64,000 nt of DNA. Origin: an uncultured Tenacibaculum sp. GTDB taxonomy: Bacteria; Bacteroidota; Bacteroidia; Flavobacteriales; Flavobacteriaceae. The notes below the pieces were generated by a model. It searched no databases. It was not told where the DNA came from and saw nothing but the letters and a program-made list of their open reading frames with translations. This document shows, one piece after another, positions 1 to 11,865 of this stretch. Both the position numbers and the translations under genes were made by a program. The stretch lies in NCBI GenBank assembly GCA_947497895.1, contig CANMIL010000002.1, positions 186,001-250,000 on the forward strand. Reading direction: 5' to 3'. The first letter of the stretch is position 1, and every line of letters begins with the position of its first letter.

Positions 1-429
1 CTTATCTTGAATATCCTTTAAACCATTATGACCTCCAGAACTTCCTTTTCCTTTAATACGTACTTTACCAAAATCAATGTTTAAATCGTCCGTAATAATC
101 AATAAGTTTTCAACCTGAATGTTCTCCTTTTTCATCCAATAAATAACCGCTTTACCACTTAAATTCATGTAGGTATTCGGTTTTAAAACAGTAACTGTTT
201 TTCCTTTAACTTTAACCGTAGCTATATCACCCAATTTTTCTGTTTCAAAGCTTCCTCCGTGCTCTTTTACAAAAGCATCAACAATTTTAAAACCAATATT
301 ATGACGTGTGTCGTCATACTTTTCACCAATATTACCAAGCCCTACAATTAAAAATTTTTTCATTTGAGTTTCTTTATCAAGTGTTTCTGAACGGTTAAAT
401 AAACGTTTAAGGTATTTGAAAATAGCCAT
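1..429 (-). CDS. pth: Peptidyl-tRNA hydrolase, C-terminus cut by window edge
   Basis: Reverse-strand translation MAIFKYLKRLFNRSETLDKETQMKKFLIVGLGNIGEKYDDTRHNIGFKIVDAF...LKPNTYMNLSGKAV...RIKGKGSSGGHNGLKDIQ matches Pth motifs; not in the ORF track because it is partial. Confidence 0.93.
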   Translation of the reverse strand, partial: MAIFKYLKRLFNRSETLDKETQMKKFLIVGLGNIGEKYDDTRHNIGFKIVDAFVKEHGGSFETEKLGDIATVKVKGKTVTVLKPNTYMNLSGKAVIYWMKKENIQVENLLIITDDLNIDFGKVRIKGKGSSGGHNGLKDIQDK

Positions 430-494
430 GAGTTAAAATTAAAAAAGCGCTACACAAGTGTAACGCTTTTTTCTTACTTGTGGTAAGATATGTT

Positions 495-1070
495 TTATGC
501 TTCAGCGTCAGCTGCTGCTTTTGCCGCATTACGAGACATACGTACTTGTGCAACCACAGTGTTATCTGGGTGTAAAATAGTATAGTTATCGTTTGCTAAT
601 GCAGTAACGTATAGTTTGTTACCAATTTCTAATTCAGTGATATCAGCTTCGATGAAATCAGGTAAGTTAGCTGGTAAAGCTTTAACTTTTAATTTACGTA
701 CGTTATGACGTAAAGCACCACCGACCATTACACCTTTTGAAGTTCCTACTAACTTCACAGGAATTTCCATAGCGATTGCTCTATCTTCAAATAATTGATA
801 AAAATCAATGTGTAAGATTTTATCAGTTACAGGGTGAAACTGAATATCTTGTAAAACAGCTGTATATGATTGTCCGTCAAGTTCAATCGTTGCAGTATAA
901 ACATTTGGAGTATACACTAACGGTTTGAACGCTTTTTCTTCAGCTGAAAAGTGTACAGGTTTGTCTCCTCCGTATAATACGCAAGGAACCTTTCCAGCAT
1001 TACGTAAGGCTTTAGTAGCTACTTTACCTACGCTTTCTCTTTGAGATCCTTTGATTGTAATTGATTGCAT
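495..1070 (-). CDS. rplY: 50S ribosomal protein L25/general stress protein Ctc
   Basis: [38 protein letters not shown] typical of L25/Ctc; adjacent to pth and prs as is common. Confidence 0.93.
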   Translation of the reverse strand: MQSITIKGSQRESVGKVATKALRNAGKVPCVLYGGDKPVHFSAEEKAFKPLVYTPNVYTATIELDGQSYTAVLQDIQFHPVTDKILHIDFYQLFEDRAIAMEIPVKLVGTSKGVMVGGALRHNVRKLKVKALPANLPDFIEADITELEIGNKLYVTALANDNYTILHPDNTVVAQVRMSRNAAKAAADAEA

Positions 1071-1091
1071 TACTTTCTTATTTATATTAAA

Positions 1092-2033
1092 TTACATTAA
1101 AAATTCATCGCTAATTGATGTATTATCTTGCACTTTGTGCATTACATCTGCGAATAAAGTGGCGCAAGATACCACTTTTATTTTAGATATCTGCTTTTTT
1201 AAAGGAATTGTATCTGAAACGATTAACTCCGTTAATTTCGATCTTTCAATCTTTTCATAAGCATCACCTGAAAGAATTGGATGTGTAATAATTGCACGTA
1301 CACTTAGCGCTCCTCTTTCTATCATTAAGTCAGCAGCCTTTGTAAGTGTTCCTCCTGTATCGATCATATCATCAACAAGAATAACGTTTTTACCAGCAAC
1401 ATCACCAATAAGCTCCATATGACCAATAACGTTTGCTTTTTTACGTTGCTTGTAGCAAATTACTACATCACTCTCTAAATACTTAGAATACGCATAAGCT
1501 CTTTTTGAACCACCCATATCTGGAGAAGCTACTGTTAAGTTATCTAACTTTAAGCTTTCAACATATGGTAAGAAAATTGAAGATGCGAATAAATGATCCA
1601 CTGGCTTTTCGAAGAACCCTTGAATTTGATCAGCATGTAAATCCATGGTCATAATTCTAGTAGCTCCTGCTTCCTCTAATAATTTAGCAATTAATTTTGC
1701 TCCAATGGCAACTCTTGGTTTGTCTTTTCTATCTTGTCTTGCCCAACCAAAATAAGGCATAACAGCAGTAATATGTCTTGCCGATGCACGCTTAGCAGCA
1801 TCTAACATTAATAACATTTCCATTAAATTGTCAGCATTTGGAAAAGTAGAACCTATGATAAAAATTCTTCTTCCTCTTACTGATTCTTCAAAAGCTGGCT
1901 GAAATTCTCCATCGCTAAAGCGTAAGATGTGAACATTTCCTAGTTCGGTTCCAAATTTCTTTGCAATTTCTTCTGCTAATTCTGTACTCTGAGAACAAGC
2001 AAAAATTTTCGGACTTAATTGATTTGCAAGCAT
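1092..2033 (-). CDS. prs: Ribose-phosphate pyrophosphokinase
   Basis: FSDGEFQPAFEESVRGRRIFIIGST and PRPP-binding VILVDDMIDTGGTL motifs. Confidence 0.96.
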   Translation of the reverse strand: MLANQLSPKIFACSQSTELAEEIAKKFGTELGNVHILRFSDGEFQPAFEESVRGRRIFIIGSTFPNADNLMEMLLMLDAAKRASARHITAVMPYFGWARQDRKDKPRVAIGAKLIAKLLEEAGATRIMTMDLHADQIQGFFEKPVDHLFASSIFLPYVESLKLDNLTVASPDMGGSKRAYAYSKYLESDVVICYKQRKKANVIGHMELIGDVAGKNVILVDDMIDTGGTLTKAADLMIERGALSVRAIITHPILSGDAYEKIERSKLTELIVSDTIPLKKQISKIKVVSCATLFADVMHKVQDNTSISDEFLM

Positions 2034-2155
2034 TTATCGAAAGTATGTTTTTTGTTTGTGTTGTTATATGGGGGCAAAAATAAAACTATTTTGAGAGATT
2101 GAAAGTATTTTGATGAATTAACTAAAATATTTTAATAAATTTGCACCCACAATAA

Positions 2156-2239
2156 GCCAAAGTGGTGGAATTGGTAGACACGTTGGATTCAAAATCCAAT
2201 GTTCGCAAGGACGTGTGGGTTCGAGTCCCACCTTTGGTA
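2156..2239 (+). tRNA. tRNA-Leu (anticodon CAA)
   Basis: Acceptor GCCAAAG/CTTTGGT, anticodon stem-loop TTGGA-TTCAAAA-TCCAA, T-arm GTGGG-TTCGAGT-CCCAC, long variable arm. Confidence 0.93.
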
Positions 2240-2244
2240 CAACA

Positions 2245-2280
2245 AGCAAAAAAGTCGAGTTTTTACTCGGCTTTTTTTAT
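2245..2280 (+). terminator. Rho-independent terminator after tRNA-Leu
   Basis: AAAAGTCGAGT-TTTT-ACTCGGCTTTTTTT hairpin plus T-run. Confidence 0.75.
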
Positions 2281-2403
2281 GTGCTATTCTTAGGTTTGTT
2301 GGTAACCGTTTGTAATCTAGTTTTTTATTGTTTTTGTGTATTTTAATATAGTTTATATCTATTGTTTTTAAATAAATTATAATTGGTTTATATATAGTTT
2401 TGA

Positions 2404-4704
<2,301 letters not shown>

Positions 4705-4762
4705 AAACACAAACCATTTTTTAATAGAAATTACTGTTGAAAATGGTTCGAAGGGTATGGCT

Positions 4763-4800
4763 AAAATGAAGCGAGATAAATTTATCTCGCTTCATTTTGT
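4763..4800 (+). terminator. Perfect palindromic terminator downstream of katG
   Basis: AAAATGAAGCGAGATAAA/TTTATCTCGCTTCATTTT, 36-nt perfect inverted repeat flanked by A/T runs. Confidence 0.8.
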
Positions 4801-4861
4801 TTTGTTCTAAAGAATTGTATTTTTACTCGTGAAGAAAGATTCACATTTTCACAAACAAAAT

Positions 4862-4935
4862 GGGGATGTAGCTCAGTTGGCTAGAGTGTTTGACTGGCAG
4901 TCAAAAGGTCGCGGGTTCGAGCCCCGCCTTCTCCA
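4862..4935 (+). tRNA. tRNA-Ala (anticodon GGC)
   Basis: Cloverleaf: acceptor GGGGATG/CTTCTCC (one mismatch), anticodon stem-loop TTTGA-CTGGCAG-TCAAA, T-arm GCGGG-TTCGAGC-CCCGC. Confidence 0.88.
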
Positions 4936-4936
4936 C

Positions 4937-4968
4937 AAAAAAACCTGCAAAACTGCAGGTTTTTTTAA
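4937..4968. terminator. Bidirectional terminator between tRNA-Ala and the convergent lipoprotein gene
   Basis: ACCTGCA-AAAC-TGCAGGT flanked by A-run and T-run. Confidence 0.8.
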
Positions 4969-4973
4969 TTTAG

Positions 4974-5591
4974 TTAATGAAGCTCATAAGTAGTTATTTC
5001 ATTACAACTACCCTGAGTAATATGATCTATTGAAATGATATTGTTTAAATGTTTGATCTCAACTCTGTGAGGATTCTCAATTGGGAAATTTTCAAAAACA
5101 ATCTCTTCATTTTTATCAATAGTATTCGTTATTACACCATCTGTATAAACAAGTAGATGATTTTCAGTTCTATTCTTAAGTTTTATAGATACAGTTTTTT
5201 CAATTTCTATATCGAGTACCGGTTGACTAGATGCATATGAAGGTGCTGGTGATATTTTATATTGAATAGACTTTCTGGTTTTTATCGAAAAACGATTGCT
5301 TAAACACATATCAGATTTTTCTGCGTCTACGAATAATTCGTTTGGTACATTGATGTTTTTAAACTCTAGTAACCCATTTTCATCAGTATTGCCTTGAAAA
5401 ATTGGATTTTCTTTATTTCTTAAATTTTGTAAATTTTCATAAACGCGAATATTAGTATTGTTTAATGGTTCGCCTTTATATGTTACGTTTACTGAAAATT
5501 CATAGGTAATTTTGTCATCATCATTTGAACAGGATACAAACACAAAAGATAAAGTAAGACAAATAATAAGTAGTAGTTGTTTAGTTTTCAT
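4974..5591 (-). CDS. Hypothetical lipoprotein
   Basis: MKTKQLLLIICLTLSFVFVSCSNDDD signal plus lipobox. Confidence 0.8.
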   Translation of the reverse strand: MKTKQLLLIICLTLSFVFVSCSNDDDKITYEFSVNVTYKGEPLNNTNIRVYENLQNLRNKENPIFQGNTDENGLLEFKNINVPNELFVDAEKSDMCLSNRFSIKTRKSIQYKISPAPSYASSQPVLDIEIEKTVSIKLKNRTENHLLVYTDGVITNTIDKNEEIVFENFPIENPHRVEIKHLNNIISIDHITQGSCNEITTYELH

Positions 5592-5844
5592 AATTTATAA
5601 GTTGGTTAAATTAAATTTTTAAAATTTCTTCTCAAGGAACCAAGAAGTGTGCCATATTTCAAGAAAAACATTCAAATCTAAGTAGCTTTTAATGGAGAAT
5701 TATGTATAGATGATTTTAATATTTTGTTTATTAGGTTTTTATGAGTGATAGTGTAAACATTCAAAAAAATATTAGAGGTGATTTTATTTTGGGTTGATGA
5801 TGGGTTTCATCTATTTTCTATATTCGCAAGGAATACATCTTTTT

Positions 5845-6432
5845 ATGATAAAAGCTACAAAAAAGGATAAAGAACTTATCGTAGATATTTTAACTTCGGC
5901 TTTTGAGCCAATTACAATTCCGAACTCAATTAATTTCGTGGTAAAACAAGATTCTAAAAGGAACGAACGTCTTAAAGTTTTAATGGAATATTTATGTGAC
6001 AACTCACTTCTTTTTGGAGAGGTTTTTTTATCTGATAATAGAAAGGCTTGTACTTTAATTCAATATCCACATACCAAAAAAATAACCTTGCAAACAGTTC
6101 TTTGGGATTTTCAATTAGCATTGAAATGTATCGGTTTGAGTAATGTGGTGAAAGTGTTGAAAAGAGAAATAACGTTAAAAAAACACCACAGTAAAGAGCC
6201 CCATATCCATCCAATGATCTTAGGAACCTATTCTGAAGAAAGAGGGAAAGGGCACGGTTTTCGTTTAATTAAACAACTCCAAGAGTATTATAAGGACACT
6301 ACATTACCCGTTATTATTGAAACAACAACAAAAGAGAATTTAAATCTATATGAATATTTTGGATTTAAAATTTTCAAAGAAACTTCTGAACTTCAATACC
6401 CTTTGTATTTTTTAAAAAATAAGAACCACTGA
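5845..6432 (+). CDS. GNAT-family N-acetyltransferase
   Basis: C-terminal MILGTYSEERGKGHGFRLIKQL...TTTKENLNLYEYFGFKIFKE acetyl-CoA-binding signature; start moved to the ATG at 5845. Confidence 0.8.
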   Translation: MIKATKKDKELIVDILTSAFEPITIPNSINFVVKQDSKRNERLKVLMEYLCDNSLLFGEVFLSDNRKACTLIQYPHTKKITLQTVLWDFQLALKCIGLSNVVKVLKREITLKKHHSKEPHIHPMILGTYSEERGKGHGFRLIKQLQEYYKDTTLPVIIETTTKENLNLYEYFGFKIFKETSELQYPLYFLKNKNH

Positions 6433-6813
6433 AATTAACTATTGCTATTATAAGTTTAGTAAAGGAGAATAAGAACAATTAGGGATTTATGACCTTATAT
6501 AGAATTGGATTTTTTTAGATTTCTACATAAAGGATGGTGGTAAATACATCAAATCGAAGATTAACTTCTGAAATTGATATATGTGTACTCAAATTAAAAT
6601 TTTATACCCAAAGCATAATTGGTTATATTTACTTATATTTAAAAAAGTTAAGTAAAAAATATTGAGAGTCATTAGGTCGATTTTCACTTCAATTAATAGG
6701 TGTTGATTTTCGAATAATTTCCAAACATTTGTTTTTGCTTCTTTATCTTAATCAAAAAACATTATACTGAATTAGCTACTACAAAAACTATTATAAACTT
6801 TAAATAACAAAAA

Positions 6814-7500
6814 ATGAAAAAATTAGTAGCTGAATTTATAGGAACCTTATGGTTGGTACTTGGAGGATGTGGAAGTGCTGTTTTAGCGGCAGCATATCCT
6901 GAACTAGGTATTGGATTTGTAGGTGTTGCAATAGCTTTTGGTTTAACAGTTGTTACAATGGCATATGCTATCGGGCATATTTCAGGTTGTCATCTGAACC
7001 CCGCTGTGTCCATTGGACTTTGGGCTGGGGGGCGTTTTGATAAAAAAGAGCTTATTTCCTACATTGTTGCTCAAATATTAGGAGGTATCGCTGGAGCCGG
7101 TATCCTGTATATAATTGCAACTGGAAAAGCAGGATTTGAAATAGGTGGATTTGCTTCTAATGGCTATGGAGAACATTCGCCAGGTGGGTATAGCTTACTT
7201 GCTGCGTTGGTCACAGAAATAGTAATGACCTTCATGTTTTTGATAATTATTTTAGGAGCTACTCATTCAAAAGCACCTAAAGGATTTGCAGGTTTAGCTA
7301 TTGGATTAGGGTTAACACTTATTCATTTAATAAGTATTCCTGTTACGAACACTTCTGTAAACCCGGCAAGAAGTATTAGTCAGGCATTATTTGCGCAAGG
7401 TTGGGCAATCGAGCAACTTTGGCTTTTTATTGCTGCACCAATTGTTGGAGCAATTTTAGCTGGATTTGTTTATAAGATGATATCACCAGAAAACGACTAA
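6814..7500 (+). CDS. aqpZ: Aquaporin Z-like MIP channel
   Basis: Two NPA motifs (HLNPAVS, SVNPARS), six TM segments. Confidence 0.95.
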   Translation: MKKLVAEFIGTLWLVLGGCGSAVLAAAYPELGIGFVGVAIAFGLTVVTMAYAIGHISGCHLNPAVSIGLWAGGRFDKKELISYIVAQILGGIAGAGILYIIATGKAGFEIGGFASNGYGEHSPGGYSLLAALVTEIVMTFMFLIIILGATHSKAPKGFAGLAIGLGLTLIHLISIPVTNTSVNPARSISQALFAQGWAIEQLWLFIAAPIVGAILAGFVYKMISPEND

Positions 7501-7604
7501 AAATAGCAGTTTAAAATATTTTATGTAAGTAGTGGTAAATGAAGAGATCAACGATTTTGCCTCAATAGTGGCAGTTTAACATAGTTTACCACTACTTATT
7601 TTTT

Positions 7605-7640
7605 ATTAAAGCATTCACCATTTTGTGAATGTTTTTTTTA
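7605..7640 (+). terminator. Rho-independent terminator
   Basis: CATTCAC-CATTTT-GTGAATG followed by T-run. Confidence 0.7.
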
Positions 7641-7659
7641 TTTATATGGGTGAGATTGA

Positions 7660-8109
7660 TCACTTTTTATTAGCCAAAGTTGGATTTTTAATACTAATAA
7701 ATTCATAAACATCTAAAACATTTTGTTCGGTTAAATAATTGAATTGATGATTGTAGTTTACGTTTTTATATTCTTTATTCACAGATCGAGCTTTTTTGTT
7801 CTTCTTTTTATGTAGTTCTTCTTCATTTACAACATACTTAACAAAATAGGTGGAATCAATTTTATTATTGCCCAATGCAGGTCCTATCAGTTTTTTATTG
7901 ATTTTATGACAGGAAGCGCATATGCTTTTAAAAAGCTTCCCACCTTCTTTACCTTTTTTAGTTAAAGTATTTGTATTTCCACAAAAGGATGTAACAACTC
8001 CACATTCGGCAATATTAGACTCGGAAGGAATAAACGAATAAAGAACTGTTGAAATAGTTACTAAAAATGCCATGCCATAGGAAAGTAATATTTTGTTTTT
8101 TAAATTCAT
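7660..8109 (-). CDS. Membrane-anchored c-type cytochrome
   Basis: GGKLFKSICASCHKINKKLIGPAL heme c motif; N-terminal TM/signal. Confidence 0.85.
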   Translation of the reverse strand: MNLKNKILLSYGMAFLVTISTVLYSFIPSESNIAECGVVTSFCGNTNTLTKKGKEGGKLFKSICASCHKINKKLIGPALGNNKIDSTYFVKYVVNEEELHKKKNKKARSVNKEYKNVNYNHQFNYLTEQNVLDVYEFISIKNPTLANKK

Positions 8110-9236
8110 AAACCAGCTTTAATTTCTTTTGAAGCCGCTTCAAACTCATCGGGTGTGTTTATATTTCTTATGAATTCGTCCTCAATTTCAACGAGCTTAA
8201 CATCAGAATTGATTAACATTTTTCGTGGACATGAATATCCTTGAGCTAAATATTGTAATAGTTTTCCGTAGGCTTTTGGCTCGTAAATAGTTATTAAAGG
8301 CTCAGGGAATTCCTTACCTTTTCCTTTAACAGCAGTTGCTACTTTACTAGGATCTCTATGTTTTAATAAAAGCTGAATAATCTCTTTATTAACAAAAGGA
8401 ACATCGGTGGCTAAAACCAACCATGCAGTATTTGGATTCTTTTGAAAAGCCGAACAAATTCCTCCAAAAGGTCCTAGGTTTAAAAAGACATCATGAATCT
8501 CATTATCCTCTTTAACACCATCTTTAGCTGAATTGAGAGGTTGTATAGAGAAGAAGGTTTCCAAAGAAGAATCTTCTAATAACTCTTTAATATGTTCTTT
8601 TTGAGGTTTTCCAAAGTAGTTAAGATCCGCTTTATCAGTTCCCATTCGGGTACTTTTTCCTCCAATTAATACCAAACCTTTTACTGTTGCAATTCGTTCT
8701 TCAATTAGGTTTTTAAAATGATTGGCTATGCGATCAATTTCCTCTATTCCATAAGAAGTAATATTTTCTATTTCGGGAAATTTCTCTTTTAAACAATCAA
8801 AATACCTTGAATCGTCATTTAACTTAATAACAAAAGCAATATTGGTAATTTGAGCAATACGTTTTTTGATTGAAGCTTCTTTTTCATTATCAAGAATAAG
8901 CACTTGTTTAGCTCCTTGATAGTGATTTCCATTTATAAACACAAAATCATGATTGTAAAACTGTAATCGTTGTTCGTATTTGTTTATAGATGAACGGGTA
9001 TTTAATTGTAAATTTCCTTCGTGATGAAAGGTATATTCTGACAAAATATTAGCATCAACATCTTTGGCATGAGAAGCATCGAAATATCCGAGACTGTAAT
9101 TTGAAAGTCTTTTGGTTACTTCATGAACTAAATTGGTAATAATGCTGCATTTGGCCCCTAAAATGGCAACTTCATTTGGTGCAAAATTATCGTTGTGTTT
9201 TCTTGTTAGATTAGCGTGTTTTTTATGCTTTTTCAT
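8106..9236 (-). CDS. MobA-like molybdenum cofactor guanylyltransferase with N-terminal extension
   Basis: VLIGGKSTRMGTDKADLNYFGKPQ nucleotidyltransferase motif in the C-terminal half; location in moco cluster. Confidence 0.85.
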   Translation of the reverse strand: MKKHKKHANLTRKHNDNFAPNEVAILGAKCSIITNLVHEVTKRLSNYSLGYFDASHAKDVDANILSEYTFHHEGNLQLNTRSSINKYEQRLQFYNHDFVFINGNHYQGAKQVLILDNEKEASIKKRIAQITNIAFVIKLNDDSRYFDCLKEKFPEIENITSYGIEEIDRIANHFKNLIEERIATVKGLVLIGGKSTRMGTDKADLNYFGKPQKEHIKELLEDSSLETFFSIQPLNSAKDGVKEDNEIHDVFLNLGPFGGICSAFQKNPNTAWLVLATDVPFVNKEIIQLLLKHRDPSKVATAVKGKGKEFPEPLITIYEPKAYGKLLQYLAQGYSCPRKMLINSDVKLVEIEDEFIRNINTPDEFEAASKEIKAGL

Positions 9237-9289
9237 TTTTTAATGTTGATATATACTATTTAAAAATATTGATTTTGTATAACTAGGTT

Positions 9290-9423
9290 TGTCACTTCGA
9301 GTAAAATTATTTGAAATGTAATGAAGAATAATTTTGTGTCGAGAAGTGTTCTTTACTGTTGTATACCGTTCTCGATACATTTTTCATGTCGTTAGCACTT
9401 AGTAAAAAACACTCGAACTGACA
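9290..9423. repeat. REP/MITE-like nested inverted repeat element
   Basis: Outer arms TGTCACTTCGAGT...ACTCGAACTGACA and inner arms TGTGTCGAGAA...TTCTCGATACA; no ORF. Confidence 0.6.
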
Positions 9424-9487
9424 TTTCAGTAATAGAAATACGTGAAAGACTAAATTAAAAAAGGTATGATTTAGTTCGGGGGTATTT

Positions 9488-9964
9488 CTACAGTTTTTTA
9501 ATATCTGATTTACCACCAGTTTTTTCTATTAACTTAACTTCTTTAATTATCATGTCTTGGCTAATAGCTTTACACATATCATAAATAGTTAAGCAAGTGG
9601 CTGAAGCTCCTGTTAAGGCCTCCATTTCGACACCAGTTTTTCCTTCAATAGTTACTTTACAAGTCACCTCTATATGAAGGTCATCAACTACAGAAATATC
9701 AATGTCAACTCCATTAATCAACAGGGGATGACACATTGGAATAATATCTGACGCCTTCTTTACTCCTTGTATTCCAGCAATAATAGCTGTTTGAAAAACA
9801 GGTCCTTTTTTAGTGATAAGTTCATCATTAGTAAACTGATTAATAATTTCTGATCCTAAAAACATAGTAGCTTTTGCTATTGCTGTTCTTTTGGTGATTT
9901 TCTTATCAGAAACATTCACCATTTTAGGGTTGTTTTTTTCGTTTATGTGTGTAAAATCGCTCAC
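9488..9964 (-). CDS. moaC: Cyclic pyranopterin monophosphate synthase
   Basis: MVNVSDKKITKRTAIA...IPMCHPLLI...VEMEALTGASATCLTIYDMCKA MoaC motifs; GTG start. Confidence 0.95.
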   Translation of the reverse strand: MSDFTHINEKNNPKMVNVSDKKITKRTAIAKATMFLGSEIINQFTNDELITKKGPVFQTAIIAGIQGVKKASDIIPMCHPLLINGVDIDISVVDDLHIEVTCKVTIEGKTGVEMEALTGASATCLTIYDMCKAISQDMIIKEVKLIEKTGGKSDIKKL

Positions 9965-9978
9965 TTATTAATTTTAAG

Positions 9979-10005
9979 TTTTTAGTGTTGAATTTTAAAG
10001 TTTTA
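9979..10005. repeat. 27-bp direct repeat, copy A (upstream of moaC)
   Basis: TTTTTAGTGTTGAATTTTAAAGTTTTA, identical to 11681-11707. Confidence 0.85.
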
Positions 10006-10365
10006 TAGTCGTTTCTTTAACAGGTTTTCTTGAGATGTTTTGACAATTGATGTTAACAGTCGTATCAATTCGTTTATATCTTTTAAAAGTGAAGAAACAT
10101 TTATTTGGGTTAAATCACTTTCCTTCAGTAATAATAACCAATACCTAGTTTCTCTAGCTTCTTTCGAAGAAATAGACATCTTAGCAATAAAATCTCTTTT
10201 ACTCTGACCTGCCATTGCTTCTTCAATATTAGCTCCTATTGAAGTTCCACTTCTTAAAAGCTGTTTTGAAATAATGAATTCTTTTTCTTTCTGTAGTTTT
10301 GAAAACAAGGAAATTATGTTTAACGAAAACTTAAAGCTTTTGCTTTGAACAATGCTCTTTTTCAT
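10003..10365 (-). CDS. Four helix bundle protein (23S rRNA intervening-sequence protein family)
   Basis: SFKFSLNIISLFSKLQKEKEFIISKQLLRSGTSIGANIEEAMAGQSKRDFIAKMSISSKEARETRYWLLLL signature. Confidence 0.9.
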   Translation of the reverse strand: MKKSIVQSKSFKFSLNIISLFSKLQKEKEFIISKQLLRSGTSIGANIEEAMAGQSKRDFIAKMSISSKEARETRYWLLLLKESDLTQINVSSLLKDINELIRLLTSIVKTSQENLLKKRL

Positions 10366-10433
10366 CTCTTTATTTTTTTACTAACCCTAAAAATAAAGCA
10401 TTTATCACTATTTTCAATAATTGAGCTAGCGAA

Positions 10434-10462
10434 TTCAACACTCAACACTCAACATTCAACAC
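10434..10462. repeat. Short tandem heptamer repeat (CAACACT/CAACATT)
   Basis: TTCAACACTCAACACTCAACATTCAACACT between the four-helix-bundle gene and moeA. Confidence 0.75.
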
Positions 10463-11666
10463 TGCGATAGCTATATATTGGAAAAACACTTCCTTTTTTA
10501 TAAGTCAACTCATCTTGTTTAGGAAGCTCAATAAATCCATCGGCTTCAACTAAACTGGCTAAATCTCCTGAACCATTTCCTTTAACAGGTGTAGCAATTA
10601 ATTGTCCTTCTTTGGAAGATAATTTTACTTGTAAAAAATACGTTAAACTTGGTTTAAAGTCAACATCTTCGCTTAGTACGGCAGTCTTTATTGACTGATT
10701 CACATGAACACTTTTTGCATACCAAGGAGTGAAATAAACCATACAGTTTACATAGGTAGATATAGGGTTTCCAGGGAATGCGAATACAGCTGTGTTGTTT
10801 TTTTCAGGATTATCAATAACTCCCATCCAAAATGGCTTTCCGGGGCGTTGCGAAACTCTATGAAACAGTTTTTGAACACCTAGTTCAGACAATACTTCAG
10901 GTAGAAAATCGAATTTACCTTTACTCACAGCTCCACTAAAAATAAGTACATCACAGGTGTTTATATACTCAGCAATTTTTACTGATAATACTTCTTTGTT
11001 ATCAGTTAAATGAGCAGTTTCTGAAGGAATATTTAGTTTTTTAAGAAGAGAAACCAAAGTATATACATTGCTCTTTCTAATTTGATGAGCCAAAGGAGTT
11101 TGATCTATTTCAACCAACTCATCACCCGTAGAGATAATCATAACTTTTGGCTGTTTAGCAACTTTTACAGTGCTTTTACCAACCGTTGCTAATACACCTA
11201 TTTCTGCAGGAGAAATAACAGTGTTTTTATTGATTAAAACGGTATCTTTTGGTTTATCAGAACCCTGTGTGTGAATGTTCTGTCCTTCCTTAATTTGATC
11301 AACAGTTACCGTTGCCATTAGAGTTTCAATAGAAACATCTTCATAACGAATAACGGTGTCTGTATTGTTTGGAAGAATAGCTCCTGTCATTACTTCATAA
11401 CAATGCGCAGCATTTTCCATAGTTTCTTGAGGTGCTCCAGCCGGTTGCACACCTTCTATTTTAAAATCGCGAACTCCATATTCAAAAAACCGATAGTTGA
11501 TGGCAATTCCGTCCATGGCAACCCTGTTAAATGGAGGAAAATCTCTGTCGGCTATAATATCTTCTTTTAAAACTCTTCCAACAGATTCTAAAAAAGGAAT
11601 TTCTTCAATTCCAAAATCCTGGGTATGGTCTAATATGATTTTCTTAGCTTCTTCTGCTGTGATCAT
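10449..11666 (-). CDS. moeA: Molybdopterin molybdenumtransferase
   Basis: DRDFPPFNRVAMDGIA, ATVGKSTVKVAKQPKVMIISTGDELV, FAFPGNPIS motifs. Confidence 0.95.
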   Translation of the reverse strand: MITAEEAKKIILDHTQDFGIEEIPFLESVGRVLKEDIIADRDFPPFNRVAMDGIAINYRFFEYGVRDFKIEGVQPAGAPQETMENAAHCYEVMTGAILPNNTDTVIRYEDVSIETLMATVTVDQIKEGQNIHTQGSDKPKDTVLINKNTVISPAEIGVLATVGKSTVKVAKQPKVMIISTGDELVEIDQTPLAHQIRKSNVYTLVSLLKKLNIPSETAHLTDNKEVLSVKIAEYINTCDVLIFSGAVSKGKFDFLPEVLSELGVQKLFHRVSQRPGKPFWMGVIDNPEKNNTAVFAFPGNPISTYVNCMVYFTPWYAKSVHVNQSIKTAVLSEDVDFKPSLTYFLQVKLSSKEGQLIATPVKGNGSGDLASLVEADGFIELPKQDELTYKKGSVFPIYSYRSVEC

Positions 11667-11680
11667 TGTTTAGTTATAAA

Positions 11681-11707
11681 TTTTTAGTGTTGAATTTTAA
11701 AGTTTTA
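11681..11707. repeat. 27-bp direct repeat, copy B (upstream of moeA)
   Basis: Identical to 9979-10005. Confidence 0.85.
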
Positions 11708-11865
11708 CACTTGTTTTTTGTGATGAAAATTCGAAACAAGTTCAAATAAATAAACCATTGAAAACGAATGTAAATTTAGTGTATTTATAAAAAAGTTTAT
11801 AACGAATAAGGGATTAGCTTTTTTATGGTTTAAGATGAGCATTTTAAAACAACTACTATAAGTTA

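Noticed and set aside
1051-1260. Plus-strand 69-aa ORF
   Set aside because: Lies antisense to the end of prs and start of L25; no support
4763-4800. Striking 36-nt perfect palindrome after katG
   Set aside because: Best explained as an ordinary intrinsic terminator
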